DNA of 64,000 nucleotides from positions 21,009,360 to 21,073,359 of the forward strand of contig CM059562.1 of NCBI GenBank assembly GCA_030386875.1. Direction: 5' to 3'. The position numbers and the translations under genes are program-made. The notes under the pieces were generated by a model that was not told where the DNA came from, ran no database searches, and saw nothing but the letters and a program-made list of their open reading frames with translations. Source of the DNA: Morinoia aosen. Its lineage: Eukaryota > Arthropoda > Malacostraca > Amphipoda > Talitridae. Shown here piece after piece: positions 33,574 through 45,459 of this stretch (positions within the stretch are counted from its first letter, which is position 1; each line of letters opens with the position of its first letter).

Positions 33574-34101
33574 AAAGCAATTTTTTTGTGAAAAACACGT
33601 TTTTATGGAAACTTGATAATTGGTTTCTTAATGTATCTTCTTCCACAGTTTTAGAGCTACAAGAATGGTTTATATACCATTCGATTGGGCTTAGCAAGGT
33701 GTATCCATACGCAATAACATTTTTTGATACATTTATTATTTTGAAAATTACACACAGTATCAATCCATGAAACATAATGAAGAAAAGGTCACATTTTTTT
33801 AAAAAAAATTCCCAAAATCCACAAAAAGAAGTTATCCAAATTTCTTATTGCGTATGGTTATATAGACATATAAGCAATCTAAAAACGAAGCACTGGCTCT
33901 GTAACTTCAAAATTGTAGAAGAAGATAGATTTTAAAAAGCCCTATTTTATGTTTTTTTAAAAATTAAAAAAATCCTGTGCAGATACAAAAATTTTTTCCA
34001 AGTAACAAATGATCTTTGCATCATTTCACACCTACTGTGACAATTTCAGAGAAATCTATCCGTAAACAACTGAGTTTTTTATACTCAGACGGTGTCCTTA
34101 A

Positions 34102-34665
34102 CCCTGTAACCCCGCCAACATGCTGACATTACCGAAATAGCGCGCAATATTGCCTTTGCCATTTTACTTCCAGTACGCTTATTATTATAGATAATTGTTT
34201 GAAAATACATGTTTTAGTAGAAAAATAGCTGCTCTTCACATTGAAACAAACAATTTTGAAATAGCTTGTGCCATTTGTGCGATATAAGGTGTAAAAGTCC
34301 ATAGACTTTTTAAGAAATATATTTTTTAAAAGTTGTGCCAATTTTTTATCATGACATTTTTGTAATATTTTCATGCTGATTTGTATAGAAAAAGACCTCC
34401 TAAATCCAATGGTGCCTTTATTTTTTTCTGTGACAATTAGATCAGAAGATATGGCCATTTTTGTATGAAAAATACTCGTTTTTAACTTTGCAAAAACATA
34501 ACCATTTTTGTCTTTGCTATTCTACTTGTTGTATGCTTATTATAATAAATAAGTGTTTGAAAATGCATTTTTTTTTGTAGAGAAATAGGTACCTTTTACA
34601 TTGGAATAAAAGATTTTGAAGTAGCTTTTGCCGTTTGTGTTATGTAAGGCGACAAAGTCCATCAA
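34102..34665. repeat. Tandem-duplicated AT-rich non-coding block
   Basis: Two diverged copies of a roughly 350-bp unit (about 34150-34500, then 34505-34665 continuing at 36165-36370 across piggyBac-A). Each contains TGTTTGAAAATRCAT, TTTTGAARTAGCTT, a TATRTAAGG-AAAGTCCAT segment and AGAAAAAGAC. No coding. Confidence 0.65.
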
Positions 34666-34669
34666 TTAA

Positions 34670-36160
34670 CACATTGACGCTCGACGACGTCCATAGCCGT
34701 CATGCCAGTTTTGTCCAAATGCACACCCCCACCATTCTTAAGTTGTAGTCGGAAAAGACATCCAATATTTTGTGCCAGTTTATATTTTTGATAAACGAGT
34801 CTGTTGACAGTAAAAAATGGAGTGACGTCTATAGACGTAGTGGTGCTTTTGGTACCCGCAGTGGCACAAACTATTCACGACGTCTCTTCCCGTCATGCAA
34901 AAATGAAACGCAATAAATCATATGAACTTTCTTTATTCAGTATAAAACTATAACACAACATTAAATCATGAATGCAAGTGCAGTTACAAGAAAATGAAAT
35001 GTTTTTTACTGTTTGGATTTAATTTGAAGCAGAAATAAAAAATATTTTGATAATTCCTTGACAACTTTGATGCAAATAAAAAAAATAAGACTACAAAAGC
35101 AATGTAAAATAAATTCATCTACTGAATGAAAAACTACTGTATCACACAAAACAAGAAAAAGTACAGTTGCATGACCTGAGGTCTAGCAGTATGCATGCTT
35201 GCTTAGGTACTCTAATGCCCATGGTAAAGAGCAAAACATGGTACTGGACATATAGGTGGTGTACCTTCACAATCTTTACATCTGTATTGTCTCTCTCCTC
35301 TTCTTTTCTTGTGTGCACACTCTGCAATGTAGATATCAAGGAACATTTCCTTTCAATGAAGGAATGTTTTCCAAACAGTGAAATTTATCAATTCTTTCAT
35401 ATTCCAAGGGCGTGTTTGAAGGAGCAGATGTTTTCGTTGGCTGTTCCACTCCGAGATCCACAGATGCCAGTGCTCCTATAAGAGCATCTCTGAACTTTAG
35501 AATTTGCAGATTTTTTTGTTTAGACACCTTCTTGAAGAGCATGTAAGAATTCATTACAGTAATATCAAGGAGATAGAAGAAAACCTTCTTGTACCATTTT
35601 ATGGTCTTCCTTGGAGTACTGCAGTTAGAGAGAAGTTGGTCTGAACGATCGACTCCACCCATGTTTGCGTTGTAATCTTGAACACATATGGGCTTCAGTT
35701 TACTACATCCAAGATTTGAGGTGCAATTCACCATTCTGTAATGATGCTTGGTGCTAAGCATAAGAATTTCTCTCTTGATTTTCCATTTTGACGCATAAAT
35801 GGGTCCTCTTCTCATTCAGCAGGTCTCACTGGGTTTCTTTAATTTCCTTTGAGTGATGCTCTTGGGATTGTCTCTTCTATTTGTCCTGAGAGTTCCAATA
35901 GTATGAGTTTTTCTGTTATGCAGTAACTCATAAACGGGGGAAGTCCAGAACAGAGTTATGGAAACAGAGGAAGTCCAAAACACTCATATATCTGCTCAAA
36001 ATCGATACAAATGGTGCATCTTTCTGGCAACCCTATGGAGAAACGCACTGCATTGACGTCTCCTCAAGTCATGGGGTTATTGTGGCAGATCTAGTTACGA
36101 CGTCTATAGACGTCTGTGCTAATTGGACAAAACTGGAAAACTGAGGCAAGCGTCAAAGTG
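34670..36160 (-). mobile_element. piggyBac-A element, internally deleted
   Basis: 1491 bp between TTAA (34666-34669) and a TTAA-derived TTGA (36161-36164). Terminal inverted repeats are CACATTGACGCTCG and the complement of CACTTTGACGCTTG. Subterminal inverted segments share CCAGTTTTGTCCAA, and GACGTCTATAGACGTC-like palindromes are repeated near both ends. It keeps only the C-terminal third of a piggyBac transposase on the minus strand, so it cannot move on its own. It interrupts the second copy of the AT-rich block of piggyBac-B. Confidence 0.82.
35336..35815 (-). pseudogene. piggyBac-A transposase, C-terminal fragment
   Basis: 159 codons. The family hallmark YNANMGGVDRSDQLLSNCST is followed by KTIKWYKKVFFYLLDITVMNSY, as in the end of the DDE_Tnp_1_7 domain. 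The N-terminal two thirds, including the first catalytic aspartates, are missing, and the usual Cys-rich C-terminal finger is cut short or frameshifted. A stop lies immediately upstream of the open frame. It is a fragment of a cut-and-paste transposase with no expected activity. Confidence 0.85.
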
Positions 36161-36666
36161 TTGAAAAAAGTTTTTTTTCAAAAAAATCATGTATTTCATT
36201 TTGCTGCCATTTTTGTTATATTTTAGGCAGATTTGGGTAGAAAAAGACTTGCTGAATCCTATGGTGCTTCTATTTTTTCTCTGCAATAATTAGTTCATAA
36301 GATATGAGCATGTTAGAATGAGAAATCAATACTATTTTGTACTTAGCCAAAAACATAACTAAGCATGTGTTCTACTCTACAAAACAGTAAACTTTTATAG
36401 TTTGACCCATTTACTCGCTCAAAAAAATCCACCCAACCACCTCACTTAACTTTTATTTTACTAACAACACAGTACAGCTATATGTTCACAGAACAAGCAT
36501 ATGGTAAAAACAGTAAGCATACTAGCCAGCTAATTATTTATCGATTGATATGGTTGATGACACTCTATTGCGGGGTCCGAGGAGACTTTCTGGCCCATTT
36601 TTCAGGGCAAGGAGTCACTGGAGCTGGCAATGTCCGCTTAGAAGCTCGCCGCGGATTGACTCGGGG

Positions 36667-38886
36667 CTAAACTTGTGGTGCTGGATCTTCTTCAGCTTCA
36701 GCTGGAGCTTCCGTTGCTGACTCCTCAGTACTGCTGTCGCTGGTGTCCTCTGATTCTGCTCCTTTCTCCACCTGCAAGTTCTGGTGGTAGATTAGAAAGC
36801 ACTCTTTATCGGGCCTCATGCAGAAGCACTTGTTGCATTCGATGCAGTAGATGATGGACTTCTGTTTGCATCCTTCCAGCTGACACCGGTGAAGCTGCCG
36901 CTTCAGTTTACCTGCTGCTGCATCCGGGTTGCTCCTTGCCTTTTCCAGCTTGCTTTGCAGTGGAGGGTAAACTTTAGGCAGATGTCCCAAGCCGACAGGA
37001 ATTGGAGCTCTGATAGCATACTTCTGAGCAGGGCGGGTGTCGCGCAGCATCAACAGCATGTTGCCAAGCTTCTCCCTGAAGTTAAAATGAGCACTCTGTC
37101 GCACTGTTGCCTTCCTTGTTGCCATTCTGTGGATTATGTATGCATTTATTGCCGTGCTAATGAGGTAGACTGCTAGTTTGCGCCAAATCTTTTTGGCTGC
37201 ACGGCAGGGAGAGTATTTGCCCTCAAGATAATCATTGAGGTCCACTCCTCCCATTTGCTTATTGTAGAGGGGCACCATTTCAGGTTTGGTTACTGTGACC
37301 TGTCCGCGCTGTGCTGGACACAATCCTTAGAGCAGTAGCTTCTGTAGAGATCATATAAACGTCTTTGGAATCGGTCCAACTCATAGCAGTAAGCGTTGCG
37401 CCGGCGTTCATTGCAGCAACACTCTCAATGTTGCCCTTTAGCTTCTTCTTGCCAACCTTCAGTCGGTCCGGGAACTGATGTTGGTTTGGGAGGCAGGTTC
37501 TGATTGCCTCATACCCTAATTTAGTCCCGAGATGCCAATACAGCTCCAGCGAAGTGTAAGACCTATCGGTTACTACAGAGTAGCCCTCAAAAGGTTTGCA
37601 GGGTGATTTGTCCAGAAGCATCAGGACTACCTCATCAACAGTACGGGGCGTTGTGTCATGCACAATGAAATTGGAGAGGTATCCTGTGGCAGTGTCTACC
37701 ATTTTGTAGAATTTGATGTGGTATTTGTGGGGTTTATTTGGATTATAAACCCTCATAGCAGAATGTCCCTTCCAACCAAGGCTTCCTTCATCAATTGAGA
37801 GGTACCTTGTTTTGGCCTTGTACACAGAGCGACATTTCTCTTGCAGCGGACCTAACAAGGGCTGAACGGGACATGTTTTGTATGCAATAGTATTTTTGTC
37901 CGGCAGTGTTGCGTTGTCTACAAGATGGAAATTGTTGTGTATGTGGATGAATCGGCTGAAAGATATAGAATTTGATATTATGTCATTCCTAAATGTTGAG
38001 TCCCTCTTCCATGGTGTTCGAATGTTGCTAGGGGGATTTAGGCTGAGTAGGATGAGGATCCCGATGTAAGCACGGGCCTCAGCCGGGCTGACATCTTTTT
38101 GACCACCACGGATTTCTTGTCTCAGCACCCTGTTATGGTAGTAGCGGTTAGTCTCGCGAGCAATGGTGTCCCAGATGTCATCCATGAAGAGCATAAATGC
38201 AGCCAGCTCGTCAAAATCATCTCTGACATCAATCTGGATGCCTGGGCGTTCAGGCTTGAATGGTAATGCCACAACAGGTTCATTGTCGGTTTCCTCCCAC
38301 GGGATCTTTTCTCTTTTGCTGAGAGGCTGCACCAGCCTTGTTCTGCCATGGAGATCGCTCGCAACTGTTTCTTTGATAGCATTCGTCCGGCGGCGACCCC
38401 GACGGGAAACAGGGGCCGATTGAAGTACTGTAGTAGCACTGATCTCCTCTTCATCACTCAATGATTCAACATACGTAGCACGTGGTGTTTATTGCGCACG
38501 ATCACTCCTACGTGCGCATGTGTCGACGTTGATGGAACAGGGTCGTAATCATAAATTGACACCTCGACTCCTGCAACTGTACTAGTTGGTGTCCCTGATG
38601 CTGCAGATGTCAGAGGCACATACTGAGGTTCTTCTTCAGGATCGTTAGGTGTTTCGGCCGCTCCTGAAGTGGTTTCTCGTGTCCCAGCTAAAGTGTGAGC
38701 CATCTTGACTGGGTGCTGCAAATCGTCATGAAGCTCCACCTGCTCCTCCGCATGGAAGTCCGTCTCCTCTTCCTGTATGACCTGCTGCACAATAGCTGAA
38801 TGGTCATCATCATCCTCATCTGTGCTCTCAAAGCTCTCAAATAATTTTCGTATTTCTTCTGAACCTAGTCTTTGCATTCTTCGCAT
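36667..38886 (-). pseudogene. piggyBac-B transposase, nearly full length with two frameshifts
   Basis: Three overlapping minus-strand segments. 38458-38886 is an acidic N-terminus (MRRMQRLGSEEIRKLF). 37280-38461 is the DDE core, with RPGIQIDVRDDFDELAAFML, the first aspartate in YLSIDEGSLGWKG, the second in VVTDRSYTSLELYW, and the third in AMSWTDSKDVYMIST. 36667-37323 carries YNKQMGGVDLNDYLEG and a Cys-rich finger (CQLEGCKQKSIIYCIECNKC) before an acidic tail. Breaks are near 38460 and 37320. All three catalytic aspartates remain. The total of about 740 residues is long for piggyBac (about 600), owing to N- and C-terminal acidic extensions. Confidence 0.88.
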
Positions 38887-39058
38887 AGTGACAGTTTCTA
38901 TCTAGCACACTCTCTGTATACAAATTAGATATCTGTCCTAGACATAGAAAGAAATGGAAAAGATAACATTAGTATTGTCACAGATAAACATCTATAGATA
39001 GCCAGGATTATTATAATTATTACTTATTACTCTATTGCACACACTGATAAGACATTGG

Positions 39059-39440
39059 GCACTCGAGTGCACAGACTGAGTTGGCGCAAGCCTCACAGTG
39101 AAAGCTGGCTACTCGAGTAGACAACAGCCTGCGCAGCTCACAACCTACCCTGGGCACTCGAGTGCACAGACAGTCGGCGCAAGCCTCACAGTGAAAGCTG
39201 GCTACTCGAGTAGACACCAGCCTGCGCAGCACACAACCTACCCTGGGCACTCGAGTGCACAGACTGAGTCGGCGCAGCACTCTTTATTTTATTGCCTTCT
39301 CACTCCTTACCCTCTCTTACCACACGCTCTATACTGTGTTCATTCAATAGAGCTTGTGGAGACGATTCTAGTGGTACATGGCAACCCTATATTTCGTTCC
39401 TTCACACCACGCCGGCATGCTGTCTACTCGAGTGCCCAGT
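39059..39440. repeat. Tandem array of ACTCGAGT palindromes upstream of piggyBac-B transposase
   Basis: A unit of about 95 bp is repeated a little over twice (39055-39270). Each unit holds two palindromes in alternation, GCACTCGAGTGC and CTACTCGAGTAG, separated by CAGCCTGCGCAGC or GGCGCAAGCCTCACAGTG. A diverged further copy (CTACTCGAGTGCCC) is at about 39423. It sits about 170 bp 5' of the transposase start, so it may be an internal transposase-binding array or promoter element. Function is inferred only from position. Confidence 0.75.
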
Positions 39441-39606
39441 TAGTCGACGAGGGTTCAGGACCACATTTTTTTCATTCAAAAATTTTTTCAAATAGTTTCT
39501 TGTTATTGCGGTGTCTGAGTAGGTTAGAGATGAGTGTAGTAAGTTGAAAATTTTATATTGAAAAAAAATGTAAGGCGACATTTCAGTCCACTTGGACTTA
39601 CGAAAC

Positions 39607-42600
39607 TAGTGATGTACAGATACCATTTTTTTGGCTGATACCGATACCCATTTTTTGGCCGATACCGATACTCCGATACTTGAAAATACCGATACTACTA
39701 CCGATACCGATACTTTTACAATCATCTAATCTAATAATACCCGTTGTATGTTAGTTTATGTATTAGTTCGGTGTCCGCTCCTTAAGAAACATAGGATGTC
39801 TGAGCTTGCGGTATCATGGATACCGAATTCCTCAGTGTAACATTGAAAAATCGTCTGTACATGCAATGATATGGTGATTTTCTCTGTTGGGTATAGGAGA
39901 AAAATTCCAAGCATAATACCCCACTCTACCCAGATGTCAGAAATGGGTACCGGTCTTGACCGGGGGAAAGCGTCATGGCGTCCTGGCGTTAGTTATAAGG
40001 CATTTGAAAATCAAATGTACAAGGTGATATGTAACAGGCTTGATTGGAAATAAAGCATCCGTAGATGCCTTCATTAAATTGAATTAAATTAAATGAAATG
40101 TTTGAAATTTTATCAGGATAGGTTAGTAGTATTGGATAGGTTGTTGTGATAGCCGTAATTTGCCCATTTTTCTTAACCATGTCGCTTCTGTGCAGCTTTC
40201 AGGCCATATTGAATAATTAAAAGACATTAAATTAAATACAGTAATTTTGTGAATAGCTGTGCCTGAAGTAATCATTTTTGACTAATGGTGATTTGTCACT
40301 GGAGGGAAACTCCGAGTCAAGAGAGCTTTTTGTGTTCTTGTGCATATGTGCTCGGCATAAATATTTTAAATCTACCCGACTTTCCGTTCTACGTATTGGC
40401 AACAGTAGAAAACGCATTAGTGGTGTAGGGCCTACAAGAACCGCAGTTGCTACCATGTAATGTAATGTTGCTAGGCCGTCGTGAACGTGCTTTGCGGCAG
40501 TGCGAGACACGACATAGAATTAGGATAGCATAGGGTAGGAAATGTTAGCGGAATTTTTCCATGGGTCCATCTAGCTTAACGATGACATTGTCCTCGGCAT
40601 TCCCATGGGTCATGCTGCTACCTAATAATACCCTTGCCCTTGGTTTATTTGTTTGGTGTCTGTTTCTTTTATTTCTGTCACTCACGCTCATAAGGATAGT
40701 TATAATGGTCGTATCTGTGATTCGAGTTTCAACGGTGCGCAAGTACAAAAATATTTTTCATCACGGGTACTGTTAGGATGGATATACTATGTTTGTTTAT
40801 CATCTACATCTTGAAAATTCGTTCATGAAAAGTATTGAATCCCATTTTTGGCGGGCCGTGCACACTTGTATTGAAATAAAACCATTATAACTCCTACATG
40901 GGAGTTATAATAAAATTATTTGCCAATATATCTAATAGTACAAAAATATTGACAAAAAAGTTTCCGATTGTGAAAAATATAATGCTCTTGCTATGTTGAC
41001 TATATTGTTGAGAAAAACAACAAAATGAAATCCATTCAATAGATATGTGTTTCTTATTGTATCGCAACATAATGTAGACTAGCTATAATAGCAACAGGCT
41101 CCAAAAGTGGACCAAAACAATAGTTTATCCAAAAAAGGATTGCCATTTTCGTGTTATTCACACCAAATACGAGTACATACATTGGCGAAAGAAAATAGTA
41201 AAATTCGATAAGCCCCGAAACCGAATATATCCGCAAACACGCAACCATCTATAAGGTGAGGAATTTAAAAACGAAAATTTCAAGGAACTTGATCATATTT
41301 ATTAGGAATACGTTTCGGAGTCCAGATCCATCATCAGTTCATAAATTTACAAATCATTATGTCTGCAATAAAAGATGAAGGAAAATGTTGGATACAGTCA
41401 TTAAAGGAAATCAAGAAAATAGAAATAAAATTAAAACATGTCTCAGAAAAACTAATATCGACAAGATTATTATTTAGTTATAATTTGTGATGGGTAGGAA
41501 CTATCAGAATTGTTGAGGGCTGGTTTTCGTTTAAAAATATGTAGCAACTCTAAAATTCTGAGGTCACATGTAGTTGAAGCCGAATCTAAGATTTAGTTGC
41601 ATTTTACTGCATGATTACGTACTGCGGAGTGTGAGGAGTAAGCTAATAAGTTCCCCGCGTGGAAGTTTCGACCCCAATGTTCGACCATTCTGCTATAAAA
41701 ATTTCGTGACGTCATGCCGACGTACGATGATGTGCACTGCACACAACTGTATAACTGTTAGAAATAAATCAGAGATCGAGGTTCGCATCTCCATCGGAAG
41801 CGTATCCTTGAACCGGAAAAATAGAGCAACCATAAAATGATACAATTCCGGTACAAGGATACGCTTTTGATGGAGAAAGAGCCTTTCTGATTATTCTTAC
41901 AGTTGTGTGCAGTGCACATCATCGTACGTAGGCACGAAATTTTTATATCAGAATGGCCGAACATCGGGGTTGAAGCTTCCGCACGAGGAATCTATTCGCA
42001 CAATTCGTACGTAATCACGCAGTAAAATGCAAGGAACCGATATCCTCTGCGGACTTCAAAATCTTAGATTCGGCTTCAACTACATGTGACCTCAGAATTT
42101 CAGAGTCGCTTCATATTTTTAAACAAAAACCGGCCCTCAACAATTCTGATAGTTCCTACCCATCGTAAATTTGAAATATATCATGTCGATTCTATTTTCT
42201 CTGGGACATGTTTTGATTTTTTTGTTTTCATGATTTTCTGTAATGACTGTATCCAACATTTTATTTTTATTTTTATTGTAGTCATAATGAATTTTAATTT
42301 TACGAACTGATGATGGAGCTGGACTCCAAAACGTATTCCTAGTAAATATGATTAAGTTCCTTGGAATTTTCCTCGTTTTTAAATTCATCAAGTTGCGATT
42401 AATGCAATCAACTGACCCGTTCAACTATAATGTATTCAACTATAAGATTGTTCGTGAATTCTTTAAACATCTTAACATAGAAGAAAAATGCAAGATTTGT
42501 TCTGAACGGTGATATGCATGCTAAGTTGAAATAAATTATTAGCTTCGTAATATTTGGCGATTTACAAGCTAAATTAAAATAGAATTTTTGACAATTTCTG

Positions 42601-43544
42601 CATTAAATTCACAAAAACTTTCAAATGTACCTTCAACTTTATTAACTTGGTTTGGTTTTTGTTAGCCTGTCACATACTTTAAGATATGGACATTAGGTCA
42701 AACTGTAAAGGTTTAGTCGTAAAAGTATAATTTTATGTCGCTACAGGGTTTAACTATTCATGCTACATGGCTTTCAGTTATGACCGTGACTCATCGGGAA
42801 TTCAAAGTAGTGAATTCAGTTAGCGGGCCTGATTAAACGCTATAATTCAACAGTTAGCTATTTAATTTACTAGGTATGAATAGGCTCTTTATTTGATTAC
42901 AAGTACGCACAGCCCGTCAAAAATTACGGGATTCACTAACTTTCTTGAACAAATTTTTCAAATGTGGTGCCCAACGAATGTATTCATCCTAACAGCGCTC
43001 GTGATGAAAAATATTCTTGTACTTACGCACTGATGAAACTCGTATAACAGATACGTTCATTATAACTCTCCTCATGAGCGTGACAAAGAAAATAGAAGAA
43101 GCAGAGTCCAAATAAACAAAGGGTATTATTAGATAGTAGCAGGACCCGTGGAGATTCCATGGACAATGTCATCGTTAAGCTAGGCAGACCCGAGAAAAAA
43201 TTCTGACAGTATTACCTAACCTATCCTATCCGATGAAAACCTATCCTGATAAAATGACAAATATTTAAATGCATGGGAATGCCATCTTCTAATGTTACAC
43301 TGAGGAATTCGGTATCCATGATACCGCAGACTCACACAACGCGGACACCAAATAAATATATAAATAAACACACAACGGGTATTATTAGGTTAAATACTTT
43401 TACTTTCATGATGTATGACCTTCATTTGAATGATAAAATACGTATTTTTGGAGAGTATCGGTAAAGTATCGGCCGGATTTTGCTGATACCGATACCACTA
43501 AAAATGGCCGATACTGTCGATACCGATACATCGGTACATCACTA
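39607..43544. mobile_element. hAT-like giant foldback element (3.9 kb snapback)
   Basis: Flanked by an exact 8-bp TSD TACGAAAC (39599-39606 and 43545-43552). Termini are TAGTGATGTAC and its complement, then clusters of GATACCGATAC iterons at both ends. Almost the whole length is a single inverted repeat centred near 41835. For example CATGGATACCGAATTCCTCA is at about 39815 and inverted at about 43315, and ACTACATGTGACCTCAGAAT at 42070 pairs with 41555-41575. No transposase. The 8-bp TSD and TAG-type terminus fit hAT. A SINE-T copy is inserted in the left arm. Confidence 0.88.
39874..40080 (+). mobile_element. SINE-T, 5'-truncated copy
   Basis: Matches the body and tail of the 29023-29340 SINE from GTGATTTTCTCTGTTGGG to TGCCTTCATT, then AATT-type tail repeats. 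It lacks the tRNA-like head. It lies only in one arm of the foldback, so it inserted after the arms formed. Confidence 0.85.
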
Positions 43545-43716
43545 TACGAAACCACATTAAGGGAGACCGTATGGTCCATTTAGTCTTTTGAGCGCAAAAT
43601 ATGTATGAAATAATAAAGTTAGCTTAGCTCATAATCATTTTGTTCATTACTTCCGCTGGCAACAATAATTAGTCCAAGAAATTGGCAAGAAACTCTTGTG
43701 TTTTGGCAAAAACGCC

Positions 43717-45459
43717 TTATTCGAGATGAAATTTGGCAAAGCAATTTCGTGTTTTTTTGCAGCAAAGGTGAACATTGCATTTCATGCAGTACATATGGAT
43801 CCGGCCAGTGCATTTAGGAAATTTGCACGTTCCCCTTTTTTCATTAATTTCAGGAAGTGGGCCGACTCCATCTTTCCGAATTGTCTTGTCTGGAATTGGT
43901 TTTGAGGCTTGGCCAAATGCTTTCTTTTTTGCAAATTCAGACAGCACAGATTCCGCAGTTGGGCGCCCTCTTTTCTTCACTACATCTTGACCAGCAAACA
44001 TGAGTGCATCAGCGAGTTTCAGCTTGAATTCGCAGAGTGAAGTTAGCTGCCAGTATTAAGTGTTTAGTTTCTTTTCCACTCTGCGTCTCAGAAGCCAGCT
44101 GTTCACGACAGCCATATCAAGCATGTGGAAGATCAATCTCATGTAGTACTTTTAGACCTGAAACTCATCCTATAGTATGACATCAACTGGTCATGAAGGT
44201 TGACGCCACCCATGTGCTCATTGTAAGTTGATGCAATATTTGGGACTGGGATGTTTCTATACTCTTTTTTCTTCTTGTCAAATCTCCTGACTTCTGTTAC
44301 AGGATGTGATGTCTCAAAACTGGACAAAAGGCAAACAGTACGGTTGTCATTCCATTTTACAGCAGTAATAGCAGTACTTCCTGCTTGCGTTTCATGCTCA
44401 TCAAAGGCACCACAATCGAGTTTTTGCAGCTGCTTGTCATCTTTAAATTTCAGTCCAGCCAATCTGCGTTCCTGTACGGTACCACATGCCCAAATCTTCC
44501 TGGTGGCAAGGTGCTCTACTAATTTTACTGACAAAAACCAGCTGTCAAAATAGAGTTTATGATGTCTTCCTTCAGGAATGCACTCAGCAAGATGATGAAC
44601 AGAGTTTCCACTTGCACCAAGGTCAGGAATTCCAGAGCGTTCAACCAGAGAAATTTTGCTAACATAGGGAACGAAGTCGTATACCATACCAGAGCTACAA
44701 GCTAGGATGAAAATTTTATATCCCCATTTTGTTGGTTTTTAGGAATATATTGCTTTAGGGATGAGGCTCCTTTGAAGGGGACCGTTTGTTCATCCACAGC
44801 CAGATGTTCTTCCATTGGTATTTTTTGGAATTTTTGGCGTAATGAATCCAAAAGAAATCTCACCTTTGCAAGCTTGTCTGTTGAATCCAGTGTGTTGTTA
44901 TCTACAAGATGAATATTTGCTTTGATGTCTTCCCACCTTTTACGAGACATTATGGAAGATATCTTTTCATTCCGAGAAAATTTTGCCCAGTGAAGCCGCA
45001 TGTGCGTCATCCTAGTGATTGACATTTGCATGCCTATCCCTATTCATTGTGTCAATTCCATTGGAGTCAGGTTGAGGGGCTTTGAGGGATCTTTTTGCAT
45101 AGCGTACAAGTTGGTTTGGTTGCAAATTTCTTCAATATCTTCACTTGAAACTAAGGATTTCAAAGAGTCAGAGGAGCTTCCAGAACTGTGTCAACATCAG
45201 GATCATGAGAAAATGGAGGAATGTCGTAGGATGAGCAACAGTTTTCAATTTTCTTCCAAAATGTTCTCATTGATGCCTTTTTGGTACGTTGTTGAGAGCT
45301 GTTCTCACCTTCTTTAGTGTTAATTTCAATCATTAGCAGTTCATTTTCTTCTTCAAATTCGCTTTCAGAACTGGTTTCTAGTGTATTAGTGAACTCTGGG
45401 TCCAAAATGTCCTCTTGATCTACAGTCTTCTTCAGATTCACTGGAGTATGAGGTAGCAA
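43717..45459 (-). pseudogene. piggyBac-C transposase, multiply frameshifted
   Basis: Read on the minus strand. 45160-45459 is an acidic N-terminus. 44702-45031 has MRLHWAKFSRNEKISSIMSR, KANIHLVDNN and the first aspartate in EEHLAVDEQTVPFKG. 44139-44687 has the second in HKLYFDSWFLSVKL, the third in AVKWNDNRTVCLLSS, and STYNEHMGGVNLHDQLMSYY. 43717-44001 is the Cys/His finger (CKFPKCTGRIHMYCMKC, CKKTRNCFAKFH). At least three frame changes separate the pieces. This is a third lineage, clearly different from piggyBac-A and -B. It is non-functional, though the catalytic triad is recognisable. Confidence 0.85.

Larger units (their letters stand above)
31793..34097. mobile_element. TTAA-flanked element related to 21300-22481, carrying two MITEs
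   Basis: Flanked by TTAA (31789-31792 and 34098-34101). Ends are GGGGACCCGTCTGGGTAG and CTCAGACGGTGTCC. Both ends and the interior (for example CTTGCGCTTCCATTG, CGCCCACCAGAGGGG) match the 1182-bp element in Gypsy-2. The extra length is two copies of an 8-bp-TSD MITE (31997-32543, 33014-33573). No transposase. Comparison with the Gypsy-2 copy gives the empty site for both MITE insertions. Confidence 0.82.
34102..43556 (-). mobile_element. piggyBac-B element (tentative bounds), interrupted by piggyBac-A and a hAT-like foldback
   Basis: Left boundary TTAA (34098-34101) followed by CCCTGTAACCCCGCC. Right boundary: a piggyBac-end-like segment (CAGTCCACTTGGAC at 39585 onward) that continues past the 39607-43544 insertion into CACATTAA (TTAA at 43557-43560). 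Removing piggyBac-A (34670-36160) and the foldback leaves about 4.0 kb containing the transposase at 36667-38886. The left 34102-36400 part holds a tandem duplication of about 350 bp. The match between the two termini is weak, so the bounds are provisional. Confidence 0.45.

Noticed and set aside
39059-39270. CRISPR-like array
   Set aside because: Spacers are as repetitive as the repeats and the genome is eukaryotic. It is an ordinary tandem repeat.
39098-39547. 149-codon frame with repeated peptide
   Set aside because: Its repeats are the 95-bp ACTCGAGT tandem array read in frame. No codon-level conservation is evident.
42086-42424. Short frames inside the hAT-like foldback as transposase
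   Set aside because: No hAT dimerisation or DDE motifs, and the frames lie on both strands because of the palindrome.
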